DNA of 64,000 nt, from positions 52,894-116,893 of the forward strand of contig CAMELV010000010.1 of the NCBI GenBank assembly GCA_945925985.1, written 5' to 3'. The position numbers were made by a program, and so were the translations under genes. The notes under the pieces were generated by a model. The model saw only the letters and a program-made list of their open reading frames with translations, searched no databases and was not told the DNA's origin. Positions 43,239 through 50,461 of this stretch are shown here, piece by piece. The stretch is from Comamonas sp. lk (GTDB lineage Bacteria; Pseudomonadota; Gammaproteobacteria; Burkholderiales; Burkholderiaceae_C). How positions within the stretch are numbered: position 1 is the first letter of the stretch; each line of letters opens with the position of its first letter.

Positions 43239-44477
43239 ATGGCGCCCACCGACCACCTGGCCCTGCCGTTTTTTGACGCGGCGCATCGCAGCCTGGGCGG
43301 CGCTTTGGCGGCCTGGGTGCCGCAGCAGCAGATCGACGAGCAGGACGACCGCGCCGCCTGCCGTGCCTGGGTGCGGGCCCTGGGCGACGCCGGCTGGCTG
43401 CGTTACTGCGTCCCGGCGGCGTTTGGCGGGGCCCTACCGGCGCTCGATTCGCGCGCGCTGGTGGTGCTGCGCGAAACCCTGGCCTACCACTCGCCGCTGG
43501 CCGACTTTGCCTTTGCCATGCAGGGCCTGGGCAGTGGCGCCATCACTCTGGCTGGCAGCCCAGCGCAGCAGGCGGCCTACCTGCCGGCGGTGGCCCGGGG
43601 CGACAAAATCGCCGCCTTTGCCCTGAGCGAGGCTGACGCCGGCTCCGACGCGGGTGCTATGAAAACAATAGCTACTCAGGTCCATGCCACGGGGGCTAGA
43701 GGCCAAAATGATACCCAAGCCACGGGCTTTGTGCTGGACGGCAGCAAGACCTGGATCAGCAATGGCGGCATCGCCGACTACTACTGCGTGTTTGCCAAAA
43801 CCGCGCCAGAGGCTGGCACGCGCGGCATCAGCGCCTTTATCGTCGATGCCAATACGCCTGGGCTGGATGCGTCCGAGCACATCGCCGTGATGGCGCCGCA
43901 CCCGCTGGCAACCCTGCGTTTGGCGCAGTGCCAACTGCCAGCCAGCGCACTGCTGGGCGAATTGCATGGTGGCTTCAAGCTGGCCATGCGCACGCTTGAT
44001 ATTTTTCGAGCCTCGGTGGCGGCTGCCGCCCTGGGCATGGCGCGAAGGGCCCTGGCCGAGGCGGTGGCCTATGCGCGCGCCAGGCCCATGTTTGGCCAGC
44101 AGCTGGCAGATTTTCAGCTGACCCAGGCCAAGCTGGGCGAGATGGCGGCGCTGGTGGACGCCGCCGCCGTGCTGACCTACCGCGCGGCCTGGCTGCGCGA
44201 CTGCGTTGGCACCGACTCACCTGCGCAGGCGCAGGCTTACACCGCCGCCGCCGCTATGGCCAAGATGACGGCCACCGAAAACGCTCAGCGCGTGATCGAC
44301 ATGGCGCTGCAGATGCACGGCGGCATGGGCGTGCGGGTGGGCACCAAGGTGGAGAGCCTGTACCGCGACATCCGCTCGCTGCGCATCTACGAGGGCGCCA
44401 CCGAGGTGCAGCAGCTCATCATCGGCAAGTCGGTGTTGAAAACCTTGCCGGCCAGCCCGGCGCCCTCAGCCGGTTAA
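43239..44477 (+). CDS. Acyl-CoA dehydrogenase
   Basis: A 412-residue FAD enzyme. Blocks seen are FALSEADAGSDAGAM (flavin/substrate loop), TWISNGGIADYY, RPMFGQQLADFQLTQAKLGEM and the C-terminal QMHGGMGV and LRIYEGATEVQQLIIGK. The Glu in YEG is the likely catalytic base. It oxidises the alpha-beta bond of a pathway acyl-CoA. About 18 residues after SDAGAM (TIATQVHATGARGQ) are encoded by an in-frame copy of the dispersed repeat (43655-43711), just before the flavin-contacting TWISNG segment. The start follows the hydratase stop after one base, and the longer upstream frame is not coding. Confidence 0.91.
   Translation: MAPTDHLALPFFDAAHRSLGGALAAWVPQQQIDEQDDRAACRAWVRALGDAGWLRYCVPAAFGGALPALDSRALVVLRETLAYHSPLADFAFAMQGLGSGAITLAGSPAQQAAYLPAVARGDKIAAFALSEADAGSDAGAMKTIATQVHATGARGQNDTQATGFVLDGSKTWISNGGIADYYCVFAKTAPEAGTRGISAFIVDANTPGLDASEHIAVMAPHPLATLRLAQCQLPASALLGELHGGFKLAMRTLDIFRASVAAAALGMARRALAEAVAYARARPMFGQQLADFQLTQAKLGEMAALVDAAAVLTYRAAWLRDCVGTDSPAQAQAYTAAAAMAKMTATENAQRVIDMALQMHGGMGVRVGTKVESLYRDIRSLRIYEGATEVQQLIIGKSVLKTLPASPAPSAG
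43655..43711 (+). repeat. Dispersed ~55 bp repeat, copy D, inside the acyl-CoA dehydrogenase gene
   Basis: TGCTATGAAAACAATAGCTA at the 5' end and GGGGGCTAGAGGCCAAAATG at the 3' end. It keeps the reading frame open. Confidence 0.8.
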
Positions 44478-44497
44478 CACCATACAGAAGGAATTGC

Positions 44498-46129
44498 ATG
44501 AGCTACTCTGCCCAGTCCGACCGTTTTGTGCACGACCGGCTGCCGCCGCCGGCGCAGTGGCCCCGACTCAGCTACACGCTGCCCGAGCTGCAATTGCCGG
44601 CGCAATTGAACCTGGTGCAGACCCTGTTTGAGAGTGCGGCCCGGCTTGGACTGGGCGACCGGCCTCTGTTGCGGTCGCCGCGCCGCACCCTGAGTTATGC
44701 CCAGGCGCAGGCTGAGGTGGCGCGCATCGCGCAGGCGCTGGTCCAAGACTACGGCCTGGTGCCGGGCAACCGGGTGCTGCTGCGCGGCGGCAACTCCATT
44801 GGCATGGCACTGGCCTGGCTGGCGGTGGTGCAGGCCGGGGCGGTGGCGGTGGCCACCATGCCCCTGCTGCGCGCCAAGGAGCTGATTGAGGTCATCGACA
44901 AGGCTCAGCCCACGCTGGCGCTGTGCGACGAACGCCTGCTTGACGAGCTGCAACTCGCCCGTGCGCAGCAGCCCGTGCTGCAAACGCTGGTCAGCTTTGA
45001 TTCGCTGCACCAAACCGGCGAACTGTCCCTGGCCGCAGCCCGGCAAGATGGTCAGCGCCCGCCCTGCGCCACGTCAGCCGACGACATCGCGCTGCTGGCC
45101 TTCACCTCCGGCACCACGGGCAAACCCAAGGCCGCGGTGCACACCCACCGCGATGTGCTGGTGGCCTGCGAAACCTGGCCGCGCCACGTGTTGCGTGCCA
45201 CCCCCGACGACATCGTGATGGGTTCGCCGCCGCTGGCCTTCACCTTCGGCCTGGGCGGCCTGCTGATCTTTCCGATGTGGGCCGGTGCTTCGGTGTATTT
45301 CCCGGACATTCCCTACACGCCGCAGGCCATGGCGCAGCTGATTTTTGACACCGGCGCCACCATCGTGTTCACTGCCCCCACTTTTTACAGGCAGATGGCG
45401 CCCTTCATGCAAGAGCAGGCCACGCAGCGCGGCCGCCCGGCGGCTTTGCGGCTGAGCGTTAGCGCTGGCGAGGGCCTGCCCGACGCCACCCGCCAGCTCT
45501 GGAAAAATGCCACCGGCCTGGAGATGCTGGACGGCATCGGCGCCACTGAAATGTTCCATATTTTTATCTCGTCCGCACCCGAGGACGTGAGGCGAGGTGC
45601 CATTGGCACGGTGGTGCCAGGCTACACCGCCCGCGTGGTGGGCGAGGACGGTCAGGAACTGCCACGCGGCAGCGTTGGCCGCATCGCGGTGATGGGCCCC
45701 ACCGGCTGCAGATACATGGGTGACGCCCGCCAGGCGACCTACGTGAAAGACGGCTGGAACTACCCCGGCGACGCCTTTGTGCAGGACGCCGACGGTTACT
45801 TTTTTTACCAAGCCCGTACCGATGACATGATCATCACCTCGGGCTACAACGTCGGCGCGCCCGAGGTGGAGGACGCGCTGCTGGCCCACCCGGCGGTGGC
45901 CGAGTGCGGCGTGATCGGCCAGAGCGACGAGGCGCGCGGCATGATCGTCAAGGCCTTTTGCGTGCTGCGCCCCGGCGTGATGGGCGACGGCGCGCTGGTG
46001 CAGGCGCTGCAAGACCATGTCAAGGCCAGTATTGCGCCCTACAAGTACCCGCGAGAGATCGTCTTTCTGGACAAGCTGCCCCGCACCGAAACCGGCAAAC
46101 TGCAGCGCTTCAGGCTGAAAACCCCATGA
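44498..46129 (+). CDS. 2-aminobenzoate-CoA ligase (benzoate-CoA ligase family)
   Basis: A 543-residue ANL ligase with P-loop LAFTSGTTGKPKAAVHTH, GIGATEMFHIFISS (aryl-CoA ligase signature), RTDDMIITSGYNVG and the catalytic lysine in RTETGKLQRF. The IGATEMFHIF block is shared by benzoate, 4-hydroxybenzoate and 2-aminobenzoate ligases. The adjacent monooxygenase/reductase makes 2-aminobenzoate the best substrate. It forms 2-aminobenzoyl-CoA with ATP and CoA, the entry step of the pathway. AAGGAA precedes the ATG, and its stop overlaps the RidA gene (ATGA). Confidence 0.9.
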   Translation: MSYSAQSDRFVHDRLPPPAQWPRLSYTLPELQLPAQLNLVQTLFESAARLGLGDRPLLRSPRRTLSYAQAQAEVARIAQALVQDYGLVPGNRVLLRGGNSIGMALAWLAVVQAGAVAVATMPLLRAKELIEVIDKAQPTLALCDERLLDELQLARAQQPVLQTLVSFDSLHQTGELSLAAARQDGQRPPCATSADDIALLAFTSGTTGKPKAAVHTHRDVLVACETWPRHVLRATPDDIVMGSPPLAFTFGLGGLLIFPMWAGASVYFPDIPYTPQAMAQLIFDTGATIVFTAPTFYRQMAPFMQEQATQRGRPAALRLSVSAGEGLPDATRQLWKNATGLEMLDGIGATEMFHIFISSAPEDVRRGAIGTVVPGYTARVVGEDGQELPRGSVGRIAVMGPTGCRYMGDARQATYVKDGWNYPGDAFVQDADGYFFYQARTDDMIITSGYNVGAPEVEDALLAHPAVAECGVIGQSDEARGMIVKAFCVLRPGVMGDGALVQALQDHVKASIAPYKYPREIVFLDKLPRTETGKLQRFRLKTP

Positions 46130-46518
46130 AACACCTTCATCCCCCCGGCTGGGTGCCCGCCAAGGGCTACGCCAATGGTGTGGCCGCGCGCGGCACCCAG
46201 ATTTATGTGGGCGGCCAGATCGGCTGGAACGCACAGCAGCAGTTTGAAAGCGACGATTTCATCGCGCAAACCGCGCAAACCCTGCGCAATGTGCTGGCGG
46301 TGCTGGCCGAGGCCGGTGCCGGCCCCGAGCACATGGTGCGCATGACCTGGTACATCCTGGACCGCACCGAGTACAACGACCGCCTCAAAGAGCTGGGCCA
46401 GGCCTACCGCGAGGTTATCGGCCGCCACTTCCCGGCCATGAGCTGCGTGCAAGTAGCCGCACTCATCGAAGCACGGGCCAAGGTGGAAATTGAGGTCACG
46501 GCGGTGTTGCCGGATTGA
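46126..46518 (+). CDS. RidA family protein (enamine/imine deaminase-like)
   Basis: 130 residues of the YjgF/YER057c/UK114 fold: GTQIYVGGQIGWNAQQQF, LRNVLAVLAEAGAGPEHMVRMTWYILDR and FPAMSCVQVAALIEARAKVEIEVTAV. The arginine that binds the carboxylate in RidA (usually R-x-C or similar near residue 105) is not clearly present (MSCVQV), so it may belong to a Rid subgroup with a CoA-bound substrate. It is coupled by four bases to the ligase. The dearomatised 2-amino-cyclohexene-CoA is an enamine, so this protein could help remove the amino group as ammonia (inference). Confidence 0.88.
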   Translation: MKHLHPPGWVPAKGYANGVAARGTQIYVGGQIGWNAQQQFESDDFIAQTAQTLRNVLAVLAEAGAGPEHMVRMTWYILDRTEYNDRLKELGQAYREVIGRHFPAMSCVQVAALIEARAKVEIEVTAVLPD

Positions 46519-46531
46519 TGGTTTACTTGCC

Positions 46532-46560
46532 TTAATTATGCCACTTGGTGGCATAATTAA
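46532..46560. promoter_or_regulatory. Operator/promoter of the toxin-antitoxin pair
   Basis: TTAATTATGCCAC (46532-46544) and GTGGCATAATTAA (46548-46560) form a perfect 13-3-13 inverted repeat. CATAAT (46552-46557) is a fair -10. The toxin ATG is at 46564, so transcription would begin at or near the start codon. Confidence 0.7.
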
Positions 46561-46563
46561 AGA

Positions 46564-46947
46564 ATGCGACGCGTTTTCAAGACTCGCCATTTCCATCGTT
46601 GGCTGCGCAAGACCGAACTGTCAGACGCAGCACTTTGCAACGCGATCAGCGAGATGGCCAATGGCCTGATCGATGCTGACCTGGGCGGCGGAATCTTGAA
46701 AAAAAGAATCGGTCTTGCGGGCCGGGGCAAACGCGGTGGCGCCAGAACGCTGGTCGCCACCCACCAAGGCAACTGCTGGTTTTTCGTCTACGGATTCGAA
46801 AAAAATGAAAAACCCAACATTGCTGCCGATGAACTGGGAGCCTTGCAAGATATTGCTGAGCAATTGCTCGCTATGACAGGTCCACAGCTGGATCTGGCAG
46901 CGATAGACGGTGCTTTACTGGAGATTTGCCATGACCACGCCACTTAA
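46564..46947 (+). CDS. RelE/HigB-like toxin (PF06296 type)
   Basis: 127 residues. The family pattern runs FKTRHFHRWLRKTELSDAALCNAISEM, GGGILKKRIGLAGRGKRGGARTLVA and FVYGFEKNEKPNIAADELGAL. It is an mRNA interferase of the HigB2/NadT group that is expected to cut ribosome-bound mRNA. The basic residues for RNA contact (KKRIGLAGRGKRGG) are intact. As in higBA systems the toxin gene comes first, and its last 17 bases overlap the antitoxin. Confidence 0.88.
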   Translation: MRRVFKTRHFHRWLRKTELSDAALCNAISEMANGLIDADLGGGILKKRIGLAGRGKRGGARTLVATHQGNCWFFVYGFEKNEKPNIAADELGALQDIAEQLLAMTGPQLDLAAIDGALLEICHDHAT

Positions 46948-47254
46948 AGGCCCGAGCCGCATTTTAGAGGCTGTCCACGAGACAGCAGCTGATTTACACC
47001 GCCTGGGCTTCATTGACAAGCGCAAGATGCGCAAGTTTGATGCGCTCTGTCTGGAACCTATTCCCCCCTACGACGCTGAGAGAATCCGGGCGCTGCGGGA
47101 CCACCTCCAACTGAGTCAGTCGGTCTTGGCTGCCGTCTTGAACACTAGCATCTCCACCGTACGCAAGTGGGAAATCGGCGACAAGCATCCTAGCGGCCCA
47201 TCGCTCAAGCTGTTGAACCTGTTGGACCGCAAGGGCTTGGAAGCAGTCATCTGA
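46931..47254 (+). CDS. HigA/NadS-like antitoxin with XRE helix-turn-helix
   Basis: 107 residues. A helix-turn-helix domain lies at about 55-100 (RIRALRDHLQLSQSVLAAVLNTSISTVRKWEIGDKHPSG). The N-terminal 40 residues probably wrap the toxin. ATG 46931 follows GGAG and lies inside the toxin gene, so translation is coupled. It should bind the 46532-46560 palindrome. A GTG 21 bases earlier is less likely. Confidence 0.88.
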   Translation: MTTPLKGPSRILEAVHETAADLHRLGFIDKRKMRKFDALCLEPIPPYDAERIRALRDHLQLSQSVLAAVLNTSISTVRKWEIGDKHPSGPSLKLLNLLDRKGLEAVI

Positions 47255-47259
47255 CAGTC

Positions 47260-48345
47260 ATGGCGCTTGCCCGTTTTCTTGCCGCCTTGCTGCTGTCCGC
47301 CCTGCTGGCTGGCTGCGCCGACACGCGTTATTACTACCAGTCGGTCAGCGGCCACCTGCAGCTGATGCAAGCGGCGCGGCCGGTGAGCGATTGGCTGGCC
47401 GACCCCCAGGCGCCGGACGGGCTCAAGACGCGGCTGGCGATGGCGCAGCAGATCCGTGCCTTTGCCGTGTCTGAGCTGAAGTTGCCTGATAACGCCAGCT
47501 ACCAGCGCTACGCCGATCTGCAGCGCCGGGCGGTGGTCTGGAACGTGGTGGCGGCGCCTGAGTTTTCGCTCACGCTCAAGACCTGGTGTTTCCCCGTGGC
47601 GGGCTGCGTCGGCTACCGAGGTTACTTCAACGAGGCCGAGGCGCGCAGCGAGGCCGCGGCGCTTCAGCAGACCGGGCTGGAGGTCAGCGTTTATGGTGTA
47701 CCCGCTTACTCGACGCTGGGCTGGCTCAACTGGGCGGGTGGCGACCCACTGCTCAATACCTTTGTCGGCTTGCCCGACGCCGAACTGGCCCGGTTGATTT
47801 TTCATGAGCTGGCGCATCAGGTGCTGTACGTGCCTGACGACACCCGCTTCAATGAGTCCTTTGCCACGGCGGTGGAGCGCCTGGGCGTCCAGCGCTGGCT
47901 AGCCCAGCCGGGCACAGCGGGCACCCAACGCGAGGCTGCCGAGCTGACGAAGCGGCGTCAACAGTTCCGCGCACTGACGCTGGCCACCCGCAGCCGCCTG
48001 GCCGAAATTTATCAGTCAAATAAGCCGCTAGCCCTTGATGGCAAAGGGTTGTTTGCTATGAAAACTGAAGCCATGAAAGATTTCCGTGCCGCCTATGCCG
48101 AATTGCGGCGCGGCTGGGGCGGCTACGCCGGCTATGACGCCTGGGTGGCGGGCGCCAACAACGCGGCCTTCGGCGCTCAGGCCGCCTACGACGAATTGGT
48201 GCCTGCGTTTGAGGCCTTGTTTGAACGCGAGGGCCAAGACTGGCCCCGGTTTTATTCGGCAGTGCAGCGCCTGGCCGCCCTGCCGGCGCCTGAGCGGGCC
48301 CAGGCCTTGCATCAACTCACCCTGGGGAAACCCCGTCATGACTGA
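47260..48345 (+). CDS. Lipoprotein zinc aminopeptidase-like protein (PF10023 type)
   Basis: 361 residues with a lipobox (LLSALLAGC, Cys near residue 19), so it is lipid-anchored in the periplasm. The zinc motif is HELAHQ with the third ligand Glu in FNESFATAVE. The family is annotated as putative aminopeptidase, but activity has seldom been tested. Residues NKPLALDGKGLFAMKTEAM are encoded by an inverted copy of the dispersed repeat (48016-48067) placed between two helices. The gene follows the antitoxin after five bases and overlaps the next gene by eight. Confidence 0.85.
   Translation: MALARFLAALLLSALLAGCADTRYYYQSVSGHLQLMQAARPVSDWLADPQAPDGLKTRLAMAQQIRAFAVSELKLPDNASYQRYADLQRRAVVWNVVAAPEFSLTLKTWCFPVAGCVGYRGYFNEAEARSEAAALQQTGLEVSVYGVPAYSTLGWLNWAGGDPLLNTFVGLPDAELARLIFHELAHQVLYVPDDTRFNESFATAVERLGVQRWLAQPGTAGTQREAAELTKRRQQFRALTLATRSRLAEIYQSNKPLALDGKGLFAMKTEAMKDFRAAYAELRRGWGGYAGYDAWVAGANNAAFGAQAAYDELVPAFEALFEREGQDWPRFYSAVQRLAALPAPERAQALHQLTLGKPRHD
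48016..48067 (-). repeat. Dispersed ~55 bp repeat, copy E, inside the peptidase gene
   Basis: On the minus strand it reads CAGTTTTCATAGCAAAC at the 5' side and CATCAAGGGCTAGCGGC at the 3' side. It stays in frame. Confidence 0.7.
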
Positions 48346-48652
48346 GCTTCACATTCTGCGTCCTCATGCGCTGGGCCTACCCAAGGCACGCTCGCTCGCC
48401 TTGCGCTGGGTCGAGCAGGCCCAAACTGATTTCGGCCTGCGATGCCAATACACCGAGGGCCAGCAAGAGGATGAGGTGGGCTTCAGCCGCTCAGGTGTGG
48501 CCGGCACGCTGGTGGTCAGCCATGACCGCTTTGAACTCAAGGTCAAACTTGGCTTTTTGCTGGGTACCTTCAAGGAACGCATCGAGCGCGAGATCACAAG
48601 CAACCTCGACACCTTGCTGGCGCCGCAAGCTGTGCCCAAAAAGCAGAGCTGA
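48338..48652 (+). CDS. Polyhydroxyalkanoic acid system family protein (PHA granule-associated)
   Basis: 104 residues matching the PHA_gran_rgn family: ARSLALRWVEQAQTDFGLRCQY, FSRSGVAGTLVVSHDRFELKVKLGFLLGTFKERIEREI. A small cytosolic or granule-bound protein of unknown biochemical role, found with PHA genes. Its ATG lies inside the end of the peptidase gene (8-base overlap). An upstream longer frame is antisense-like and not used. Confidence 0.85.
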   Translation: MTELHILRPHALGLPKARSLALRWVEQAQTDFGLRCQYTEGQQEDEVGFSRSGVAGTLVVSHDRFELKVKLGFLLGTFKERIEREITSNLDTLLAPQAVPKKQS

Positions 48653-48654
48653 GT

Positions 48655-48684
48655 GTTGGTTGGGTTGGTTGGGTTGGCTGGGGG
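48655..48684 (+). repeat. G-rich TTGG tract between convergent genes
   Basis: TTGGTTGGGTTGGTTGGGTT followed by GGCTGGGGG fills the 32 bp between the PHA protein stop and the ACBP stop. It has enough G pairs for a two-tier quadruplex. No terminator hairpin is seen here. Confidence 0.5.
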
Positions 48685-48939
48685 TTAACTGAGCGATTCA
48701 ATCAGGTCCACATACTGCTGCATCGCATCATCAGCCGTGGTGCCCTTGAGCGTGTTCCAGGCTTCCCACTTGGCGCGACCTACCATGTCGCTGAAGCCGG
48801 GTTTTTTGTCCGTGTTGTCGCCCAGGCTGCCCTGCTTGAACAGGGCGTAAAGCTTGAGCAGCGTCATATTGTCGGGCCGCTCGCTCAGGTCTTTGGAATG
48901 GGCCACGGCGGCGTCGAAGCGGGATTTCAAGTCGGACAT
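48685..48939 (-). CDS. Acyl-CoA-binding protein (ACBP)
   Basis: 84 residues, the normal size of a single ACBP domain. The four-helix signature is LKLYALFKQGSLGDNTDKKPG, then RAKWEAWNTLKGTTADDAMQQYVDLIES. The conserved Lys/Tyr acyl-CoA contacts are present. It binds long-chain acyl-CoA in the cytosol and buffers the pool. ACBPs are typical of eukaryotes and occur only in some bacteria. It lies beside PHA-related genes, which fits a role in acyl-CoA supply. Confidence 0.93.
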   Translation of the reverse strand: MSDLKSRFDAAVAHSKDLSERPDNMTLLKLYALFKQGSLGDNTDKKPGFSDMVGRAKWEAWNTLKGTTADDAMQQYVDLIESLS

Positions 48940-49006
48940 ATCGGGTTCTCCAAGGTGCAGGCCCCGCTGGTGGGGTTGGTACCCATGATCTTAAGCGCGC
49001 TGAGAT

Positions 49007-49711
49007 TCAGGCGGCCGCGGAGGGGTTGTAGGCGCTCACCAATTTGACCAGGTGCAGGCGCTGCCCCGGTTCGAGGTAGGGCGCCAGCAAGTTCAAAACA
49101 TGTTGCGCCCCACGCATCAGTGCGGCCTGTGCATTGGCCGCTTCGTGGGCATGGCGCGGGTCGCGGACGTACTCAAAACTGAGCCAGTAAGTCAGCACCA
49201 CCACCATGCTGGTGGCCGTGGTGCCCAGCTCGCTCGCGTCGTTGCGCAGGGCCCCGGCTCGCGCCATGCCGTCCAGCAGACCTTTGATGGCGTGCGCCTT
49301 GTTTTTCAGCACCGACTGAAAATGCGTCTCTAATCGCCGGTTTTTGCTCAGCAAATCATTCAGGTCGCGGTACAAAAAACGGTGCTGCCAGATCAGCTCG
49401 AACAGGCTGTGAAAAAAGAACCAGGCTTCTTCAACGTCCCGCACCTGCTCACCAGCCCCCAACAACCCATTCAGCTCGCCCTCAAAGTGGTCAAACAATG
49501 CATTGATCAACTCATCTTTGGCTGGGTAGTGGTAGTACAGGTTGCCAGGGCTGATACCGAGCTCGCTCGAGATCAGGGTGGTTGAGACGTTGGGTTCACC
49601 AAAGCGGTTGAACAAGGCCAACGACGCCTCCAAAATTCGCTCAGCGGTGCGCCGCGGGGCTTTTTTCACCGTGCTGTAGTGCCGAGGGGTGGAACGCAAG
49701 GTGCCATACAT
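49007..49711 (-). CDS. TetR family transcriptional regulator
   Basis: 234 residues. The HTH is near residues 43-64 (STTLISSELGISPGNLYYHYPAKDELI). The C-terminal domain (VEEAWFFFHSLFELIWQHRFLYRDL) matches the TetR_C group linked to fatty acid and PHA genes. The start at 49711 adds a basic tail (STPRHYSTVKKAPRRT) before the HTH. A 16 bp palindrome lies 33 bp upstream. It probably controls the ACBP/phasin block (inference). Confidence 0.85.
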   Translation of the reverse strand: MYGTLRSTPRHYSTVKKAPRRTAERILEASLALFNRFGEPNVSTTLISSELGISPGNLYYHYPAKDELINALFDHFEGELNGLLGAGEQVRDVEEAWFFFHSLFELIWQHRFLYRDLNDLLSKNRRLETHFQSVLKNKAHAIKGLLDGMARAGALRNDASELGTTATSMVVVLTYWLSFEYVRDPRHAHEAANAQAALMRGAQHVLNLLAPYLEPGQRLHLVKLVSAYNPSAAA

Positions 49712-49743
49712 CCAAAGTGTAGGCGTCTCGCGTCAGAAAATCC

Positions 49744-49759
49744 ATTGCGCTGCAGCAAT
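49744..49759. promoter_or_regulatory. Palindromic site upstream of the TetR gene
   Basis: ATTGC-GCTGCA-GCAAT has perfect 5 bp arms around a centre containing CTGCAG-like symmetry. It is placed between the phasin stop and the tetR start. It could be a TetR operator or a PhaR-like site. Confidence 0.35.
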
Positions 49760-49776
49760 CAAGCCACCGTTGACAC

Positions 49777-50262
49777 TCAAATTCGCGTCGAAGTGGCTTT
49801 GCGCGGAGCGGCACGTCTGGCGGCTGGTTTTTCCCCCGAACTGGCGGCTACTTTGGCCGACAGCTGTTCGACGGTCTTGTTGAGTTCATCAACGCGGGCC
49901 ACCAAGGCGTTGATGTCTTTAGCTGAAGGCACCCCCAGCTTGCCCAGCGCTTTAGCCACGCGGTCTTCAAAAATGGTCTCAAGTCGGTCCCATTGGCCCG
50001 TGGCCTTGGCAGACATATCGGTCGCCATACTGGTTATTTTGCTGGTGGTCTCGGCAATCTTTTCTTCGGCGGCGGACTGAGTTTTGCGCTGCAGTGTTAT
50101 CCCTTCTTTGACCAGTGTCTCAAAGGCCTTGCTGCCTTCGGCTTGCGCCCGGTGGAAGGCGCCCAGCCCGGCCTGCCAGATTTGCTGCGCTGAATCCCTG
50201 ACCGCTTTGGCATTGGCCGAGTTGGCATTTAACGCGGCAGATTTTTTCACTTTGGTGGCCAT
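49777..50262 (-). CDS. Phasin family (PHA granule-associated) protein
   Basis: 161 residues of the PhaI/PhaF-type phasin family. A helical N-terminal part (RDSAQQIWQAGLGAFHRAQAEGSKAFETLVKEG) is followed by a coiled-coil region and a basic Ala/Lys/Arg C-terminus (GEKPAARRAAPRKAT) like that of the DNA-binding PhaF tail. It coats PHA granules and may link them to DNA. A strong AGGAGATG ribosome site lies upstream of the ATG. It is codirectional with tetR and ACBP. Confidence 0.9.
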   Translation of the reverse strand: MATKVKKSAALNANSANAKAVRDSAQQIWQAGLGAFHRAQAEGSKAFETLVKEGITLQRKTQSAAEEKIAETTSKITSMATDMSAKATGQWDRLETIFEDRVAKALGKLGVPSAKDINALVARVDELNKTVEQLSAKVAASSGEKPAARRAAPRKATSTRI

Positions 50263-50349
50263 AGGGCATCTCCTGAAAGGGTTAACTTGACACTGACCTC
50301 GAGCGTCGCAGCGGAGAAGATCATGCCTGCACTCTAAGCCAGCGGCGCC

Positions 50350-50377
50350 TTGACGTGTAGGTAGTTACTTCTAAATG
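50350..50377 (+). promoter_or_regulatory. Candidate sigma-70 promoter for the polysaccharide operon
   Basis: TTGACG (50350-50355), 16 bp, TAAATG (50372-50377), placed 85 bp before the rmlB start. The boxes are fair matches and not proof. Confidence 0.4.
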
Positions 50378-50461
50378 CTCGGCCACAAGCGCCAGCGATA
50401 ATTCCCCGCGCTGTCGGTCGGCTCGAAGGTCATCGAGCGTGATGGTGCTAGGGAGTAATAC

